From Stenotrophomonas maltophilia (GTDB lineage Bacteria; Pseudomonadota; Gammaproteobacteria; Xanthomonadales; Xanthomonadaceae): DNA of 64,000 nt. The notes beneath the pieces were generated by a model. It did not search any database, was not told where the DNA came from, and saw only the letters and a list, made by a program, of their open reading frames with translations. Shown in pieces: positions 1 to 9,711 of this stretch; positions within the stretch are counted from its first letter, which is position 1, and each line of letters opens with the position of its first letter. The translations under genes were made by a program, and so were the position numbers. The stretch covers positions 620,001-684,000 of the forward strand of contig NZ_CP090423.1 of the NCBI RefSeq assembly GCF_023518235.1, in the 5' to 3' direction.

Positions 1-762
<762 letters not shown>

Positions 763-763
763 C

Positions 764-800
764 GGGTGTTTGGTAGGCCTTGCAGTCCTGCCGAACACCC
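764..800. terminator. Bidirectional hairpin between convergent genes
   Basis: GGGTGTTTGGTAGG at 764-777 pairs with CCTGCCGAACACCC at 787-800, with G-U pairs accepted. It lies immediately after the MFS stop (762) and just beyond the response regulator stop (803), so it can serve both strands. There is no clear U tract, so the terminator call rests on position and stem. Confidence 0.55.
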
Positions 801-802
801 CC

Positions 803-1456
803 CTAATCGTGACCGCTGTCGTCCAGGCTGATGATGCCGCGCCGCAGTGCCTGGGTGACTGCATGCGTGCGGTCACCGACGCCGAGCTTGTCCATCAGGC
901 TCTTCATGTGCGCCTTTACGGTCTGCTCGGAAATCTGCATGCGCTCGCCGATGCGCTTGTTCGACAACCCGCCGGCCACGTGCCGCAGCACTTCGGTCTC
1001 GCGCGGGGATAACCGGTCTTCGACCACATGCGCGGCGATGCTGGCCGCCACGGCCGGCGGAATCGGCGCGCGGCGACCGCCCGCCACCATGCGGATCGTA
1101 TCGACCAGCTCGTGGCGCAGCATGTCCTTCAGCAGATAGGCGCTGGCGCCGGCCTGCAGGGCGCGCACCGCGCGCACGTCACCGCGGTAGGTGGTCAGCA
1201 CGATGATGCGCGCGCGTGGATCCATCGCACGGATCCGCACGATGGCTTCCACGCCATCCAGGCGCGGCATCTGCAGGTCCATCAACACCACGTCCGGCTG
1301 CAGCTGCTGGTAACGCGCGATGGCCTCTTCGCCATCGGCGGCTTCGCCCAGCAGGCGCAGGTCGGCGTGCGCGCCCAACAAGGCCGCCAGGCCGTCACGC
1401 AGTAACGGATGGTCATCCACCACCAGTACGCCGATCGGGGAAGGGGTCTCAGTCAT
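803..1456 (-). CDS. NarL/FixJ-type DNA-binding response regulator
   Basis: A 217-residue two-component response regulator. The receiver domain (about residues 5-120) carries the acidic pocket VVDDH, the phosphoacceptor Asp in DVVLMDLQMP, the Thr/Ser switch in IVLTTY and the Lys in YLLKDM. A LuxR/GerE helix-turn-helix follows (about 150-210) with LSPRETEVLRHVAGG and ISEQTVKAHMKSLMDKL. The start MTETPSPIG at 1456 is chosen because the frame further upstream has no domain content and would overlap the kinase extensively. The start overlaps the end of the upstream kinase gene by 8 bases, so the two are co-translated partners. Targets are unknown. Confidence 0.93.
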   Translation of the reverse strand: MTETPSPIGVLVVDDHPLLRDGLAALLGAHADLRLLGEAADGEEAIARYQQLQPDVVLMDLQMPRLDGVEAIVRIRAMDPRARIIVLTTYRGDVRAVRALQAGASAYLLKDMLRHELVDTIRMVAGGRRAPIPPAVAASIAAHVVEDRLSPRETEVLRHVAGGLSNKRIGERMQISEQTVKAHMKSLMDKLGVGDRTHAVTQALRRGIISLDDSGHD

Positions 1457-4400
1457 GCTCAGGTCTGCTCCAGGGCCAGCGCCAACGTGGCGCGCGGCGG
1501 TGATACAAGCGTCGCGCCGGAACCGCCAGCGCCACTTCAGTGCCCAGCCCGGGACGGCTCCACAACCGCAGCTCGGCGCCGAGCCGCTGCGCGCGTTCAC
1601 GCATACCCTGCAGGCCCCAGTGGCCATGCGCGGCGTTCTCATCGGCAATACCGACGCCATCATCGCGCACATGCAGCAGGAAGCAGCGCGTGCCGTAGGA
1701 CAGCTCCACTTCGATCGCGCTGGCATGGGCATGACGTAAAGCATTGCGGATGGCCTCGCGGCCGATCAGGAACACTTCCTCGGCGGCATCGCTCTGCAGC
1801 GACGGCAGCGTACCTTCCACGGTCAGGCGCAGCGGATTGGTACCGTGCCCGGCGTACTCGGCATGCACGTCGGCCAGTGCCGAGGCCAGGTCGCGGCCGG
1901 CGAAGGGGCCGTCGCGCAGTGCATTGACCCGCTCGCGGCCCTCGGCCAGATTGCGTTCGGCCAGCTGCATCGCCGACTCCAGCTGGCTGCGCACCGGCTC
2001 GGGTGTCTGTGCTGACTGGCTGATCGCGTGCAGGCGCAGGATCAGGCCCTGGCTGCCCTGCAGCAGGGTGTCGTGCAGGTCGCGGGCGATGCGCTCGCGT
2101 TCGCCGTGGCGCTCCTGCAACCGTGCGCGGAACAGTGCCGCCAACTGGCCACTGCGGATGCGTACGGCCATCATCAGCAGCGCCAGCACGATGGCCGCGC
2201 ACAACAGCTTGAACCACACGGTCTGCATGAAGGTGGGCGCGATACGGAAGCTGCGGCTGGCCGGCGCCGTACTCCAGATGCCGTCTTCATTGGCCGCTTC
2301 CACTTCAAAGCGGTAACTGCCCGGCGCCAGGTTGGTGTAGTACGCGCGCGCGCTGCTGCCGGCGTCCTGCCAGCCATCATCGACGCCGGACAGGCGATAG
2401 CGGTAGCGGTTGCGCTCCGGGCGGGCCAGGGACAGGGCCACATAATCAATCTGCAGCTGGCTGGTGCCGGCCGGCAGGCGCAGACCGTCCCGCAAGGGCT
2501 GCTGCTCGCTGCCGTACAGCACGTCACCAATGCGCACGCTGGGGGCCATCGTGTTGACGTGCGAACGGGTGGTGTCCAGCCACGCCAGCCCCTGGTTGGT
2601 GGCCAGCCACAGCAGGCCGTCCGCCGACAACGCAGCGGTGGAGATCGGCCCACTCTGCAGCGCGATGCCGGGCATGCCGTCCACGGCATCGAACAGGCGC
2701 GGCGTCACCGGCAGCCCGGCACGCAGTGCGCGGCGCAGCTGCGCGCTCTCCAGCCGCACCAGGCCGCGGCTGCCGTTGAGCCACAGATGCCCGCGCGCAT
2801 CGGCGACCATGCCGGTGATCCCTTCGAGCACGCCGGCCATGTCGGTGCGCACGGCAACGAATCGACCCTCGCCGACGCGCGCGGCCAGTCCGGCTTCGCC
2901 GGCCACCAGCAGCAGGTCCTGGTGCTGCAGCACGGCGGTCACCGGCCCTACCGAAAGACCCTGTGCGCTGCCGAAGGTCTCGATGGCCGTCGGGCCCATC
3001 CGACGCAGGCCACCATCGGCATAGCCCAGCAGCAGTTGCCCGTGGGCATCCAGGCCCAGCGAGGAGCAGGCCTGCTCGGGCAGGCGCCGCTCGTGTTGCC
3101 ACTGGCCGGCCTGGTAGTGCAGCACGCCGCGCTCGCCGGTGCATACCCAGGCCTGCGCATCATCGGGAAACAGCAGCGCATGCAGGGGCTGGCCGGTGAA
3201 CGGTGCGGGCAGCGGAATCAGTGTGGTACGGCCGCCCTGGGTGCGGGCGAGATTGATCCAGTCGAACTGCCAGATCGGTGTGGGCGCCTGCCGCGCAGCG
3301 GCCTGCAGCTGCGCGGCACTGCCTTGCAGCAGACTGCGGCGCAGGTCGTAAGGTTTGAGGTCTTCGCCGTAGCCATACACCCGGCCGTCACTGGCGCGCA
3401 CCAGCGAGCGGTAGGGATCGCTGGGGCCGACCGTGAGGGTGTGCACGCTGCGCGCACGGAAGCGGTTGAGGCCCAGATTGGTGCCGACCCAGAGGTTGCC
3501 CTCGCGGTCGGCGATGATCGGTACGGCCGAGGTGGCAGTGAGCCCGTGCGGCGAATCGAAACGTTCCATGCGTACGGCCTGGGTGCCTTCGAAGGTGACC
3601 CGGGCCACACCGCCGTGCGGGCTCATCGTGGCCCACAGGGCTCCGTCGGCGGTGAACTGGAGGCGGGCCGCGACCAGCTCCGGCAGGCGTCGCGCCTCGC
3701 GCTCGCGCTCGGGCAGCACGCCCTGCGCGTTGGCCAGCGGCGAGGTGCCGCGGATGCGGTCGGCCAGCCACACCTCACCGCTCGGGCTTTCCACCAGCGT
3801 CGCCATCTGCGAGACCGCGATGCCGGTGTCGACGAAGGCTGACTGCTGTGGCCGGCGCATCCAGATCCTGAGGTTGGCCAGGACCCAGAAAGTGCCGCGA
3901 CTGTCGTGCAGCACCCATTGCACGCGGCGTTCCGGCAGGCCGGCACTGCTCGGCAAAGGCTGCCAGTGTTGGCCGTCGAACCAGCGCAGTCCGCCGTTGA
4001 TCGCGGCCCACAGCCGGCCATCGCGATCCTGGCTGAAATGCGGCACCACCCCGACCGGCACGCCCTGTGGCCGGCCGTAGTTGTGCAGCTGGCCGCCGGC
4101 GAGCTGGCTGATGCCGGCCTGGAAGTAGCCGATCCACATCGTGTCATCGCGGCCGACGGCCAGGGTGACCATGTTGGTGGACGGGAAGCGGTTGCCCACG
4201 GGGGGCGACTGCCGCTCGAAGCGGCGCCCGTCAAAGCGGTACAGGCCAGAACCGGTGGCCAACCACAGCAGCCCATCGCGGTCCTGGGCGATGTCCCAGA
4301 TATCACCGGGCGCGCCCTGGCCGACCCGCCACGCAGTGTGCTCGTAGCCGGGCAGCCCGCTGCCCGACAGCGGATGCTGCACGGCGAGCGCGGGCAGGGC

Positions 4401-4478
4401 AGTCAACAGCAGCAGGCACGTCAGCAGCGCCGGCAGGCGACGCAGGAACGGGAAGGGGCGGCCACGCATGAGGCGCAT
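1449..4478 (-). CDS. Two-component sensor histidine kinase with periplasmic beta-propeller
   Basis: A large hybrid-architecture sensor. An Arg-rich N-terminus and a hydrophobic signal segment (LLTCLLLLTALPALA) precede a long periplasmic region of two-component propeller repeats with recurring DREGNLWVGT-like motifs. A Y_Y_Y domain follows (near RYRYRLSGVDDGW), then one transmembrane helix (LLCAAIVLALLMMAV) and a cytoplasmic HisKA_3 dimerisation domain with the phospho-His in IARDLHDTLLQ. The HATPase domain has an N box EAIRNALRHA and a G box DDGVGIAD. This matches the LytS/NarX-like propeller kinases that pair with NarL-type regulators, and the regulator gene follows with an 8-base overlap. 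Starts at 4538, 4478 and 4469 are all possible with no strong ribosome site; 4478 is used because it directly precedes the signal peptide. The ligand is unknown; related sensors often detect sugars or envelope signals. Confidence 0.92.
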   Translation of the reverse strand: MRLMRGRPFPFLRRLPALLTCLLLLTALPALAVQHPLSGSGLPGYEHTAWRVGQGAPGDIWDIAQDRDGLLWLATGSGLYRFDGRRFERQSPPVGNRFPSTNMVTLAVGRDDTMWIGYFQAGISQLAGGQLHNYGRPQGVPVGVVPHFSQDRDGRLWAAINGGLRWFDGQHWQPLPSSAGLPERRVQWVLHDSRGTFWVLANLRIWMRRPQQSAFVDTGIAVSQMATLVESPSGEVWLADRIRGTSPLANAQGVLPEREREARRLPELVAARLQFTADGALWATMSPHGGVARVTFEGTQAVRMERFDSPHGLTATSAVPIIADREGNLWVGTNLGLNRFRARSVHTLTVGPSDPYRSLVRASDGRVYGYGEDLKPYDLRRSLLQGSAAQLQAAARQAPTPIWQFDWINLARTQGGRTTLIPLPAPFTGQPLHALLFPDDAQAWVCTGERGVLHYQAGQWQHERRLPEQACSSLGLDAHGQLLLGYADGGLRRMGPTAIETFGSAQGLSVGPVTAVLQHQDLLLVAGEAGLAARVGEGRFVAVRTDMAGVLEGITGMVADARGHLWLNGSRGLVRLESAQLRRALRAGLPVTPRLFDAVDGMPGIALQSGPISTAALSADGLLWLATNQGLAWLDTTRSHVNTMAPSVRIGDVLYGSEQQPLRDGLRLPAGTSQLQIDYVALSLARPERNRYRYRLSGVDDGWQDAGSSARAYYTNLAPGSYRFEVEAANEDGIWSTAPASRSFRIAPTFMQTVWFKLLCAAIVLALLMMAVRIRSGQLAALFRARLQERHGERERIARDLHDTLLQGSQGLILRLHAISQSAQTPEPVRSQLESAMQLAERNLAEGRERVNALRDGPFAGRDLASALADVHAEYAGHGTNPLRLTVEGTLPSLQSDAAEEVFLIGREAIRNALRHAHASAIEVELSYGTRCFLLHVRDDGVGIADENAAHGHWGLQGMRERAQRLGAELRLWSRPGLGTEVALAVPARRLYHRRAPRWRWPWSRPEHD

Positions 4479-4574
4479 TCTGGCAGGTGCGGGGCAGGCC
4501 GGGGTGACCCTAACGGGGTAGGCGTGGCGCGTCTGCATGGGCTATCACGCCGGCATGCCCCATGGAGCGCGGCG

Positions 4575-4907
4575 ATGCAGCGCCTGTTCGTGATGTTTCC
4601 CGACCGTGGCCCGGGCGTCGGCCTGCTGTGGTTGCGGTTGTGCGTGGCCGCCACCCTGTGCCTGCCTGGAACGCAGGGCGGATGGCTGGCGCTGCTGTGG
4701 CTGCTGGCGGCGGCGATGCTGGTGCTGGGCGTGTTGACCCCGTTGGCGGCTGCGCTGGCTGTCCTTGGCCTGCAGGCGCAGGCGATGCCATGGCCGGTGG
4801 CGCTGCTGCCGCTGGCCCTGCTGCCGCTCGGGCCCGGTGCCTATTCGCTGGACGCGCGATGGTTCGGGCGCCGCGTGCTCGGCCGTCGGCCTCCCCCATT
4901 CGGGTAA
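4575..4907 (+). CDS. Small hydrophobic membrane protein, unknown function
   Basis: A 110-residue protein starting MQRLFVMFPDRGPGVG at 4575, with three or four closely spaced membrane helices rich in Leu and Ala (LLWLLAAAMLVLGVLTPLAA and following). It ends in an Arg-rich cytoplasmic-looking tail (RWFGRRVLGRRPPP). The size and helix spacing recall DoxX-type proteins, but there is no diagnostic motif. It is divergent from the kinase gene (start near 4478), leaving about 95 bases for two promoters. The longer in-frame opening upstream lies inside the antisense of the kinase and is not coding. Confidence 0.65.
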   Translation: MQRLFVMFPDRGPGVGLLWLRLCVAATLCLPGTQGGWLALLWLLAAAMLVLGVLTPLAAALAVLGLQAQAMPWPVALLPLALLPLGPGAYSLDARWFGRRVLGRRPPPFG

Positions 4908-4957
4908 GTGCCGGCCCCGACCGTCGGGGGTAGGGCGTCAAGCCGACGCCACGCACC

Positions 4958-5401
4958 ATGGGCCACCCCCTCGCGGCATCCCCGATGGCTATCGCTTCTC
5001 CACCGGTTTCGCCCGCCGTTGCCTTGTCTCCGCACCAGATGGCGGCATTGCAGCGTGCGCTGCGTTATGTCGATGAGCATCTGTCGCAGCCCCTGCGGGT
5101 GACCGAGCTGGCCGAAGCGGCCTGCGTCAGCCGTTTCCATCTGGTTCGGCTGTTCCGCAGCGGGACCGGCGCCAGTCCGTTGCGCTATGTGCGGCGGCGG
5201 CGCATCGAGCGCGCCCGTCAGCTGCTTCCCTCCGCACAGCTGCCGATGTGCAGCTTGGCGCAGCAGCTGGGCTTCTTCGACCAGAGCCATTTCGTACGCA
5301 GTTTCCGCGCCGAGACCGGCTGCAGCCCCGGGCAGTACCTGGCCGGCGATGCCGGATTGCGTCTTCCTACCGACCACGTTTCCCACGGAGTCCACCCATG
5401 A
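4958..5401 (+). CDS. AraC-family transcriptional regulator, DNA-binding domain only
   Basis: A 147-residue protein made almost entirely of the AraC/XylS double helix-turn-helix: ALRYVDEHLSQPLRVTEL, then AACVSRFHLVRLFRSGTG, a connecting helix, then the second motif LAQQLGFFDQSHFVRSFR ending in the signature GCSPGQYL. There is no N-terminal sensing domain, so any effector response must come from another protein or the short N-tail. An alternative start is MAIASPP at 4985. The ATG of the hydrolase gene (5398) overlaps its stop codon, so it heads a translationally coupled operon. It probably controls that operon (inference). Confidence 0.88.
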   Translation: MGHPLAASPMAIASPPVSPAVALSPHQMAALQRALRYVDEHLSQPLRVTELAEAACVSRFHLVRLFRSGTGASPLRYVRRRRIERARQLLPSAQLPMCSLAQQLGFFDQSHFVRSFRAETGCSPGQYLAGDAGLRLPTDHVSHGVHP

Positions 5402-6054
5402 GCCCTGCCACCGCCACGCCCGCCCCGTCCCTGTTGTCGCCGAGCGACCATGCTCTGGTGCTGATCGACTTCCAGTCGCAGATGGCCTTTGCCACCCACA
5501 CCATCGACATTTCCGCGCTGCGCAACAACGTCTCGCTGATCGGAAAGGGCGCCAAGGGTTTCAATGTTCCGGTGGTGTTGACCACCGTGGCCGAAGCCTC
5601 GTTCTCCGGCCCGATGTTCCCCGAGCTGCCGGCGATCTTCCCGAAGCAGCCGGTGTTCGACCGCACCTCGATGAACACCTGGGAAGACCAGCCGGTGATC
5701 GATGAGATCAACCGCATCGGCAAGCGTCGGCTGGTGATGGCCGGGCTGTGGACCAGTGTCTGCATCGTGGGCCCGGCCCTGTCGGCACTGGCGCAGGGCT
5801 TCGAGGTCTACGTGATCACCGATGCCTGCGGCGACGTCAGCGAGGAAGCGCACGAGCGCGCGATCACCCGCATGGTTCAGGCCGGTGCGGTGCCGATGAC
5901 CAGTGTGCAGTACCTGCTGGAGCTGCAGCGTGACTGGGCGCGGGGTGAAACCTACGCGCTGACCACCGGCATCGCCGGTGACCACGCCGGCGGCTATGGC
6001 ATCGGCATCCAGTACGCCAAGCGCATGTTCGGCGCGCAGGAAGGCGGGCACTGA
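5398..6054 (+). CDS. Isochorismatase-like (YcaC-type) cysteine hydrolase
   Basis: A 218-residue member of the isochorismatase-like hydrolase fold. The catalytic Asp is seen in ALVLIDFQSQ (D24) and the nucleophilic Cys in GLWTSVCIVGPAL (C122). The region FDRTSMNTWED resembles the YcaC subgroup more than nicotinamidases or true isochorismatases. The typical segment ITDACGDVSEEAHERAI follows. Substrates of YcaC-like enzymes are largely unknown; amide or imide C-N bonds are the usual targets. The ATG overlaps the stop of the regulator (ATGA), and the next gene begins two bases after this stop. Confidence 0.88.
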   Translation: MSPATATPAPSLLSPSDHALVLIDFQSQMAFATHTIDISALRNNVSLIGKGAKGFNVPVVLTTVAEASFSGPMFPELPAIFPKQPVFDRTSMNTWEDQPVIDEINRIGKRRLVMAGLWTSVCIVGPALSALAQGFEVYVITDACGDVSEEAHERAITRMVQAGAVPMTSVQYLLELQRDWARGETYALTTGIAGDHAGGYGIGIQYAKRMFGAQEGGH

Positions 6055-6056
6055 GC

Positions 6057-6482
6057 ATGATGGCCGGCCATGGCCTCGACCTGGCCCTGCTGATGCTGCG
6101 CGTGGTGGCGGGAGGCTTCCTGCTGCCGCATGCCCTGGGCAAGCTGTTGGGCTGGTGGGGCGGCCCGGGCCTGGCCGGCTTCGCCAGCGAGCTGCGCGGC
6201 TTCGGGTTGCCGGCGGCCGCACCATTGCCGTTGCTGCTGGCGTTGACACAGGTGTTGTCCGGCCTGGCGGTGCTGCTGGGCTGGCAGACCCGCATCGCCG
6301 CCCTGGTTGCCGCCGCCTTCATCGGCTTCACCGTACTGCTGGCCCTGCCCAAGGGCTGGTTCTGGATGCGCGGCGGCACGGAGTACCCGTTGATGTGGAC
6401 GGCGGTACTGCTGGCCCTCGCGCTGACCGGCCCCGGCGCCTGGGCGCTGGACGGCCAACGCCTTGCGGGAGATTTCGCATGA
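6057..6482 (+). CDS. DoxX family membrane protein
   Basis: A 141-residue integral membrane protein with four hydrophobic helices and the family hallmarks: an N-terminal helix ending in LPHALGKLLGWWGGPG, then FASELRGFGLP, then a helix with GLAVLLGWQTRIAALV. DoxX family proteins sit in the inner membrane and are often coupled to redox or thiosulfate-oxidising partners, though most are uncharacterised. Two adjacent ATGs (6057 and 6060) are possible. Its stop overlaps the ATG of the amidohydrolase (6479), continuing the coupled chain. Confidence 0.88.
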   Translation: MMAGHGLDLALLMLRVVAGGFLLPHALGKLLGWWGGPGLAGFASELRGFGLPAAAPLPLLLALTQVLSGLAVLLGWQTRIAALVAAAFIGFTVLLALPKGWFWMRGGTEYPLMWTAVLLALALTGPGAWALDGQRLAGDFA

Positions 6483-8449
6483 GTCACGATCCACTCGACC
6501 AAGGCCGCCGCAACGTGGTGCTGGCCAGCGGCGCTGCCGTGGCGCTGGGCCTGGCCGGCCGCGCCGGCGCCGCACTCGATTCCACTTCCAAGGAGCGTCG
6601 CATGAGCACGCTGGTCATCCGCAATGCCCGCATCACCACGCTCGATCCGCAGCAGCCGCATGCACAGGCGTTGGCCGTGCAGGAAGGGCGTATCGTCGCA
6701 GTCGGCAGCGACGCGGACATCATGCGCGACTGGGGCAATGAAGCGACCCTGATCGACGCGCAGGGCCGGCGCCTGCTGCCGGGGCTCAACGACAGCCATA
6801 CGCATCTGATCCGCGGTGGCCTGAACTACAACCTGGAACTGCGCTGGGATGGCCTGCGTTCGTTGGCCGACGCGATGGCGATGCTGAAGGCCCAGGTCGA
6901 TCGCACCCCGGCGCCGCAATGGGTGCGTGTGGTGGGAGGTTTCACCGCCGCGCAGTTCAACGAGAAGCGCCTGCCGACCCTGCAGGAGCTCAACGACATT
7001 GCGCCGGATACACCGGTGTTCCTGCTGCATCTGTACGATCGCGCGCTGCTCAACCGCGCCGCGTTGCGCGCCTGCGGCTACACCAAGGACACCCCCGACC
7101 CGCCGGGTGGGCAGATCGTGCGTGATTCGCTGGGCAACCCCACCGGCCTGCTGCTGGCCAAGCCCAACGCACTGATCCTGTATGCAACGCTGGCCAAGGG
7201 CCCACGCTTGCCGATTGAGTACCAGGCCAACTCCACCCGCCACTTCATGCGCGAACTGAACCGGCTGGGCATCACCTCGGTGATCGATGCCGGCGGTGGC
7301 TTCCAGAACTATCCCGAGGACTACCAGGTCATCGAGCAGCTGCATCGCGATGACCAGCTGACCGTGCGCATCGCCTACAACCTGTTCACCCAGAACAAGG
7401 GCAAGGAAGTGGATGACTTCCGTGGCTGGAGCGAGATCCTGCAACCCCGCCAGGGCGATGACCTGCTTCGCCACAATGGTGCGGGCGAGATGCTGGTGTT
7501 CTCGGCCGCCGACTTCGAGCTGTTCAACGAGCCGCGGCCGGAGCTGCCGTCGGAGCTGGAGCCGCAGCTGCACGATGTGGTCAGGTTGCTGGTCGAGAAG
7601 CGCTGGCCGTTCCGTATCCACGCCACCTACGATGAGAGCATCAGCCGCATCCTCGACGTCTACGAGCAGGTAAACCGTGAAGTGCCGTTCGACGGGCTGC
7701 ACTGGTTCATCGATCACGCCGAGACCATCACACCGCGCAACATCGAGCGCATCCGTGCGCTCGGCGGTGGCATCGCCGTGCAGCATCGCATGGCCTACCA
7801 GGGTGAAGCCTTCGTCGAGCGCTATGGCGTGGAGGCGGCGCGGCATACGCCACCGGTCAAGCGCATGCTGGCCGAGGGCGTGCCGGTCGGCGCTGGCACC
7901 GATGCCACCCGTGTGGCCAGCTACAACCCGTGGGTGGCGCTGTCGTGGCTGGTGACCGGGCGCACCGTCGGTGGCCTGGCCCTGTACGGCGATGAGAATC
8001 TGCTGGAGCGCGAACAGGCGCTGCGCCTGTGGACCCAGGGCAGTGCCTGGTTCTCCGGCGATGAGGCGGTGAAGGGCACATTGAAGGCTGGCCAGCTGGC
8101 CGACTTCATTGTGCTGTCGGCTGACTTCTTCCGCGTCGACGACGCGCAGATCGCCGACATCACCAGCGTGCTGACGGTGGTTGGTGGTCGCATCGTGCAC
8201 GCCGACGCTGACTATGCGGGCCTGGCCCCGCAGCTGCCGCCGGCGATGCCGGACTGGTCGCCGGTGAACCGCTTCGGGGGTTACCACGTTGGCGGCGCGG
8301 CCACCGGCCTGGCGGCGGCCCCCCACCATCATCACGGCGTTGCCTGCAGTACCCACGGCGCGCACGGGCATGCGGCGCACCATGCCGCACCGACCGACGA
8401 TCTGACCGCGTTCTGGGGCGCGATGGGATGCTCGTGCTTCGCGTTCTGA
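6479..8449 (+). CDS. Amidohydrolase family 3 metalloenzyme with His/Cys-rich tail
   Basis: A 656-residue YtcJ-like amidohydrolase. The N-terminus DQGRRNVVLASGAAVALG looks like a twin-arginine export signal ending near GRAGA, suggesting a periplasmic enzyme folded with its metal. The core begins STLVIRNARITTLDP, with metal ligands in NDSHTHL (H107, H109), FRIHATYDES, FIDHAET and the Asp in VGAGTDATRV. The last 45 or so residues are unusual: a HHHH run, HGAHGH and AHH clusters, then GCSCF, which looks like a metal-binding extension. An internal ATG at 6602 has a strong AAGGAG 6-7 bases upstream and would give a leaderless cytoplasmic form. It overlaps the next gene by 22 bases. The substrate is unknown. 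Confidence 0.9.
   Translation: MSHDPLDQGRRNVVLASGAAVALGLAGRAGAALDSTSKERRMSTLVIRNARITTLDPQQPHAQALAVQEGRIVAVGSDADIMRDWGNEATLIDAQGRRLLPGLNDSHTHLIRGGLNYNLELRWDGLRSLADAMAMLKAQVDRTPAPQWVRVVGGFTAAQFNEKRLPTLQELNDIAPDTPVFLLHLYDRALLNRAALRACGYTKDTPDPPGGQIVRDSLGNPTGLLLAKPNALILYATLAKGPRLPIEYQANSTRHFMRELNRLGITSVIDAGGGFQNYPEDYQVIEQLHRDDQLTVRIAYNLFTQNKGKEVDDFRGWSEILQPRQGDDLLRHNGAGEMLVFSAADFELFNEPRPELPSELEPQLHDVVRLLVEKRWPFRIHATYDESISRILDVYEQVNREVPFDGLHWFIDHAETITPRNIERIRALGGGIAVQHRMAYQGEAFVERYGVEAARHTPPVKRMLAEGVPVGAGTDATRVASYNPWVALSWLVTGRTVGGLALYGDENLLEREQALRLWTQGSAWFSGDEAVKGTLKAGQLADFIVLSADFFRVDDAQIADITSVLTVVGGRIVHADADYAGLAPQLPPAMPDWSPVNRFGGYHVGGAATGLAAAPHHHHGVACSTHGAHGHAAHHAAPTDDLTAFWGAMGCSCFAF
6590..6604 (+). 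promoter_or_regulatory. Internal ribosome binding site and second start in the amidohydrolase gene
   Basis: AAGGAG followed by CGTCG and ATG at 6602 forms a better translation start than the one at 6479, which relies on coupling to the upstream stop. Use of 6602 would remove the putative Tat signal and yield a protein beginning at the conserved amidohydrolase core. Confidence 0.5.
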
Positions 8450-9711
8450 GCCTGGCGCTGCTGGTTGCGCCGACATTGGCGCTGGCCTGCGGAGGTGGCC
8501 ATTGCATCGAAGCTGGCGACGGCAAGTTGCAATGGGACGCGTCACTGCGCGTGCGCGGCCTGTACTACGACCCGACCCGGTTCGGCATCGGCGGCGCGGA
8601 AGATGGCTATGGCCTGCTGCGCGCGCTGGCTTCGGCCAGCTATGTGGAGGACACCTGGCAGGCGAAGCTGCAGCTGGGCCTGCATGGCGAAGATGGCAAG
8701 GCGGGCGGTCCGGGCCGGACCGACCGCAGTGCACTGGACGTGCAGCAGGTGTACTGGCGCTGGCAGCGTGACAGCTTCCACCTGCAGCTGGGTCGGCAGG
8801 AAGCGGGCTATGGCAGCTCGCGCCTGCTGTCGGTGCGCGATGGGCCGAACATCCGGCTGGCCTTCGATGGCGCCCGCGCAGGTTGGAAGGGACGGCTGGG
8901 CACGCTGGACCTGATGGCACTGCGACCGGTGGAGAACCGGCCGGGCGCGTTCGATGATCGCGGTGAGCCGGGGGCGCACCTGTGGGGCGCATATGCCACC
9001 ACGGCGCGCGGCCGTTGGCCCGGTCAATGGGACCTGTACCTGCTGGACTACCGTCGCGAAGGTGCGCGCTTCGCCGCCGGTGCCGGCATCGAGCGTCGAC
9101 AGACCGTCGGCGCGCGCTGGTTCGGCCAGGCCGGCGCACTGGACTGGAACAGCGAGCTGGTCGCGCAGGGCGGTGAACTGCGCACCACCACCGGCGACCT
9201 CGACATCCGCGCGTGGACGCTGGCCACCGATACCGGTTGGCGCTGGAGCCGCCTGCCGTTGCAACCACGGCTGGGACTGAAGGCCGACATCGCCAGCGGC
9301 GATGGCAGCCTGCGCGATGGGCGGCTGGGCACGTTCAACGCGCTGTTCCCGAAGTCGGCCTATTTCAGCGAGGCCAGCCTGCTGTCTCCGGCCAACCTGA
9401 TGGACGTGCAGCCGACCCTGTCGTTGCGCCTGCACGACACGGTGACGACGGAGCTGGGCGTACAGATGGCCTGGAAGCATCGTCGTGCTGACGCGGTGTA
9501 CACCACGCCGGCACCGCTGGTGGCCTTGCCCGGCACTGCCGGAGGTGCACGCCGGATCGGCACTCAATACAAATCCGAAACCCGCTGGCAGGCCAGCGAA
9601 CACTGGCAATGGCAGCTGCAGCTGGCCTGGGTCGACGCCGGACCTGCGCTGACGCAGGCCGGCGGCCAGGACACGCTGTTCGCCTCGATCGTTGGAGCAT
9701 GGCAATGGTGA
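8428..9711 (+). CDS. Alginate-export-type outer membrane beta-barrel protein
   Basis: A 427-residue protein with a Sec signal peptide (LVLRVLSLALLVAPTLALA) and then alternating amphipathic strands rich in Trp, Tyr and Arg, ending in the aromatic FASIVGAWQW typical of outer membrane barrels. The segment LQLGRQEAGYGSSRLLS and the following DGARAGWKG pattern match the alginate export (AlgE-like) porin family, whose members in non-alginate contexts take up or release small acidic or aromatic compounds. The mature N-terminus would be CGGGHCIE, an unusual Cys pair. The start lies inside the 3' end of the amidohydrolase, implying coupled synthesis. Confidence 0.82.
   Translation: MLVLRVLSLALLVAPTLALACGGGHCIEAGDGKLQWDASLRVRGLYYDPTRFGIGGAEDGYGLLRALASASYVEDTWQAKLQLGLHGEDGKAGGPGRTDRSALDVQQVYWRWQRDSFHLQLGRQEAGYGSSRLLSVRDGPNIRLAFDGARAGWKGRLGTLDLMALRPVENRPGAFDDRGEPGAHLWGAYATTARGRWPGQWDLYLLDYRREGARFAAGAGIERRQTVGARWFGQAGALDWNSELVAQGGELRTTTGDLDIRAWTLATDTGWRWSRLPLQPRLGLKADIASGDGSLRDGRLGTFNALFPKSAYFSEASLLSPANLMDVQPTLSLRLHDTVTTELGVQMAWKHRRADAVYTTPAPLVALPGTAGGARRIGTQYKSETRWQASEHWQWQLQLAWVDAGPALTQAGGQDTLFASIVGAWQW

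Noticed and set aside
5864..9268. Long minus-strand open frame opposite the amidohydrolase operon
   Set aside because: No domains, Arg/Pro/His-rich composition typical of antisense frames in GC-rich DNA; the plus-strand genes are well supported.
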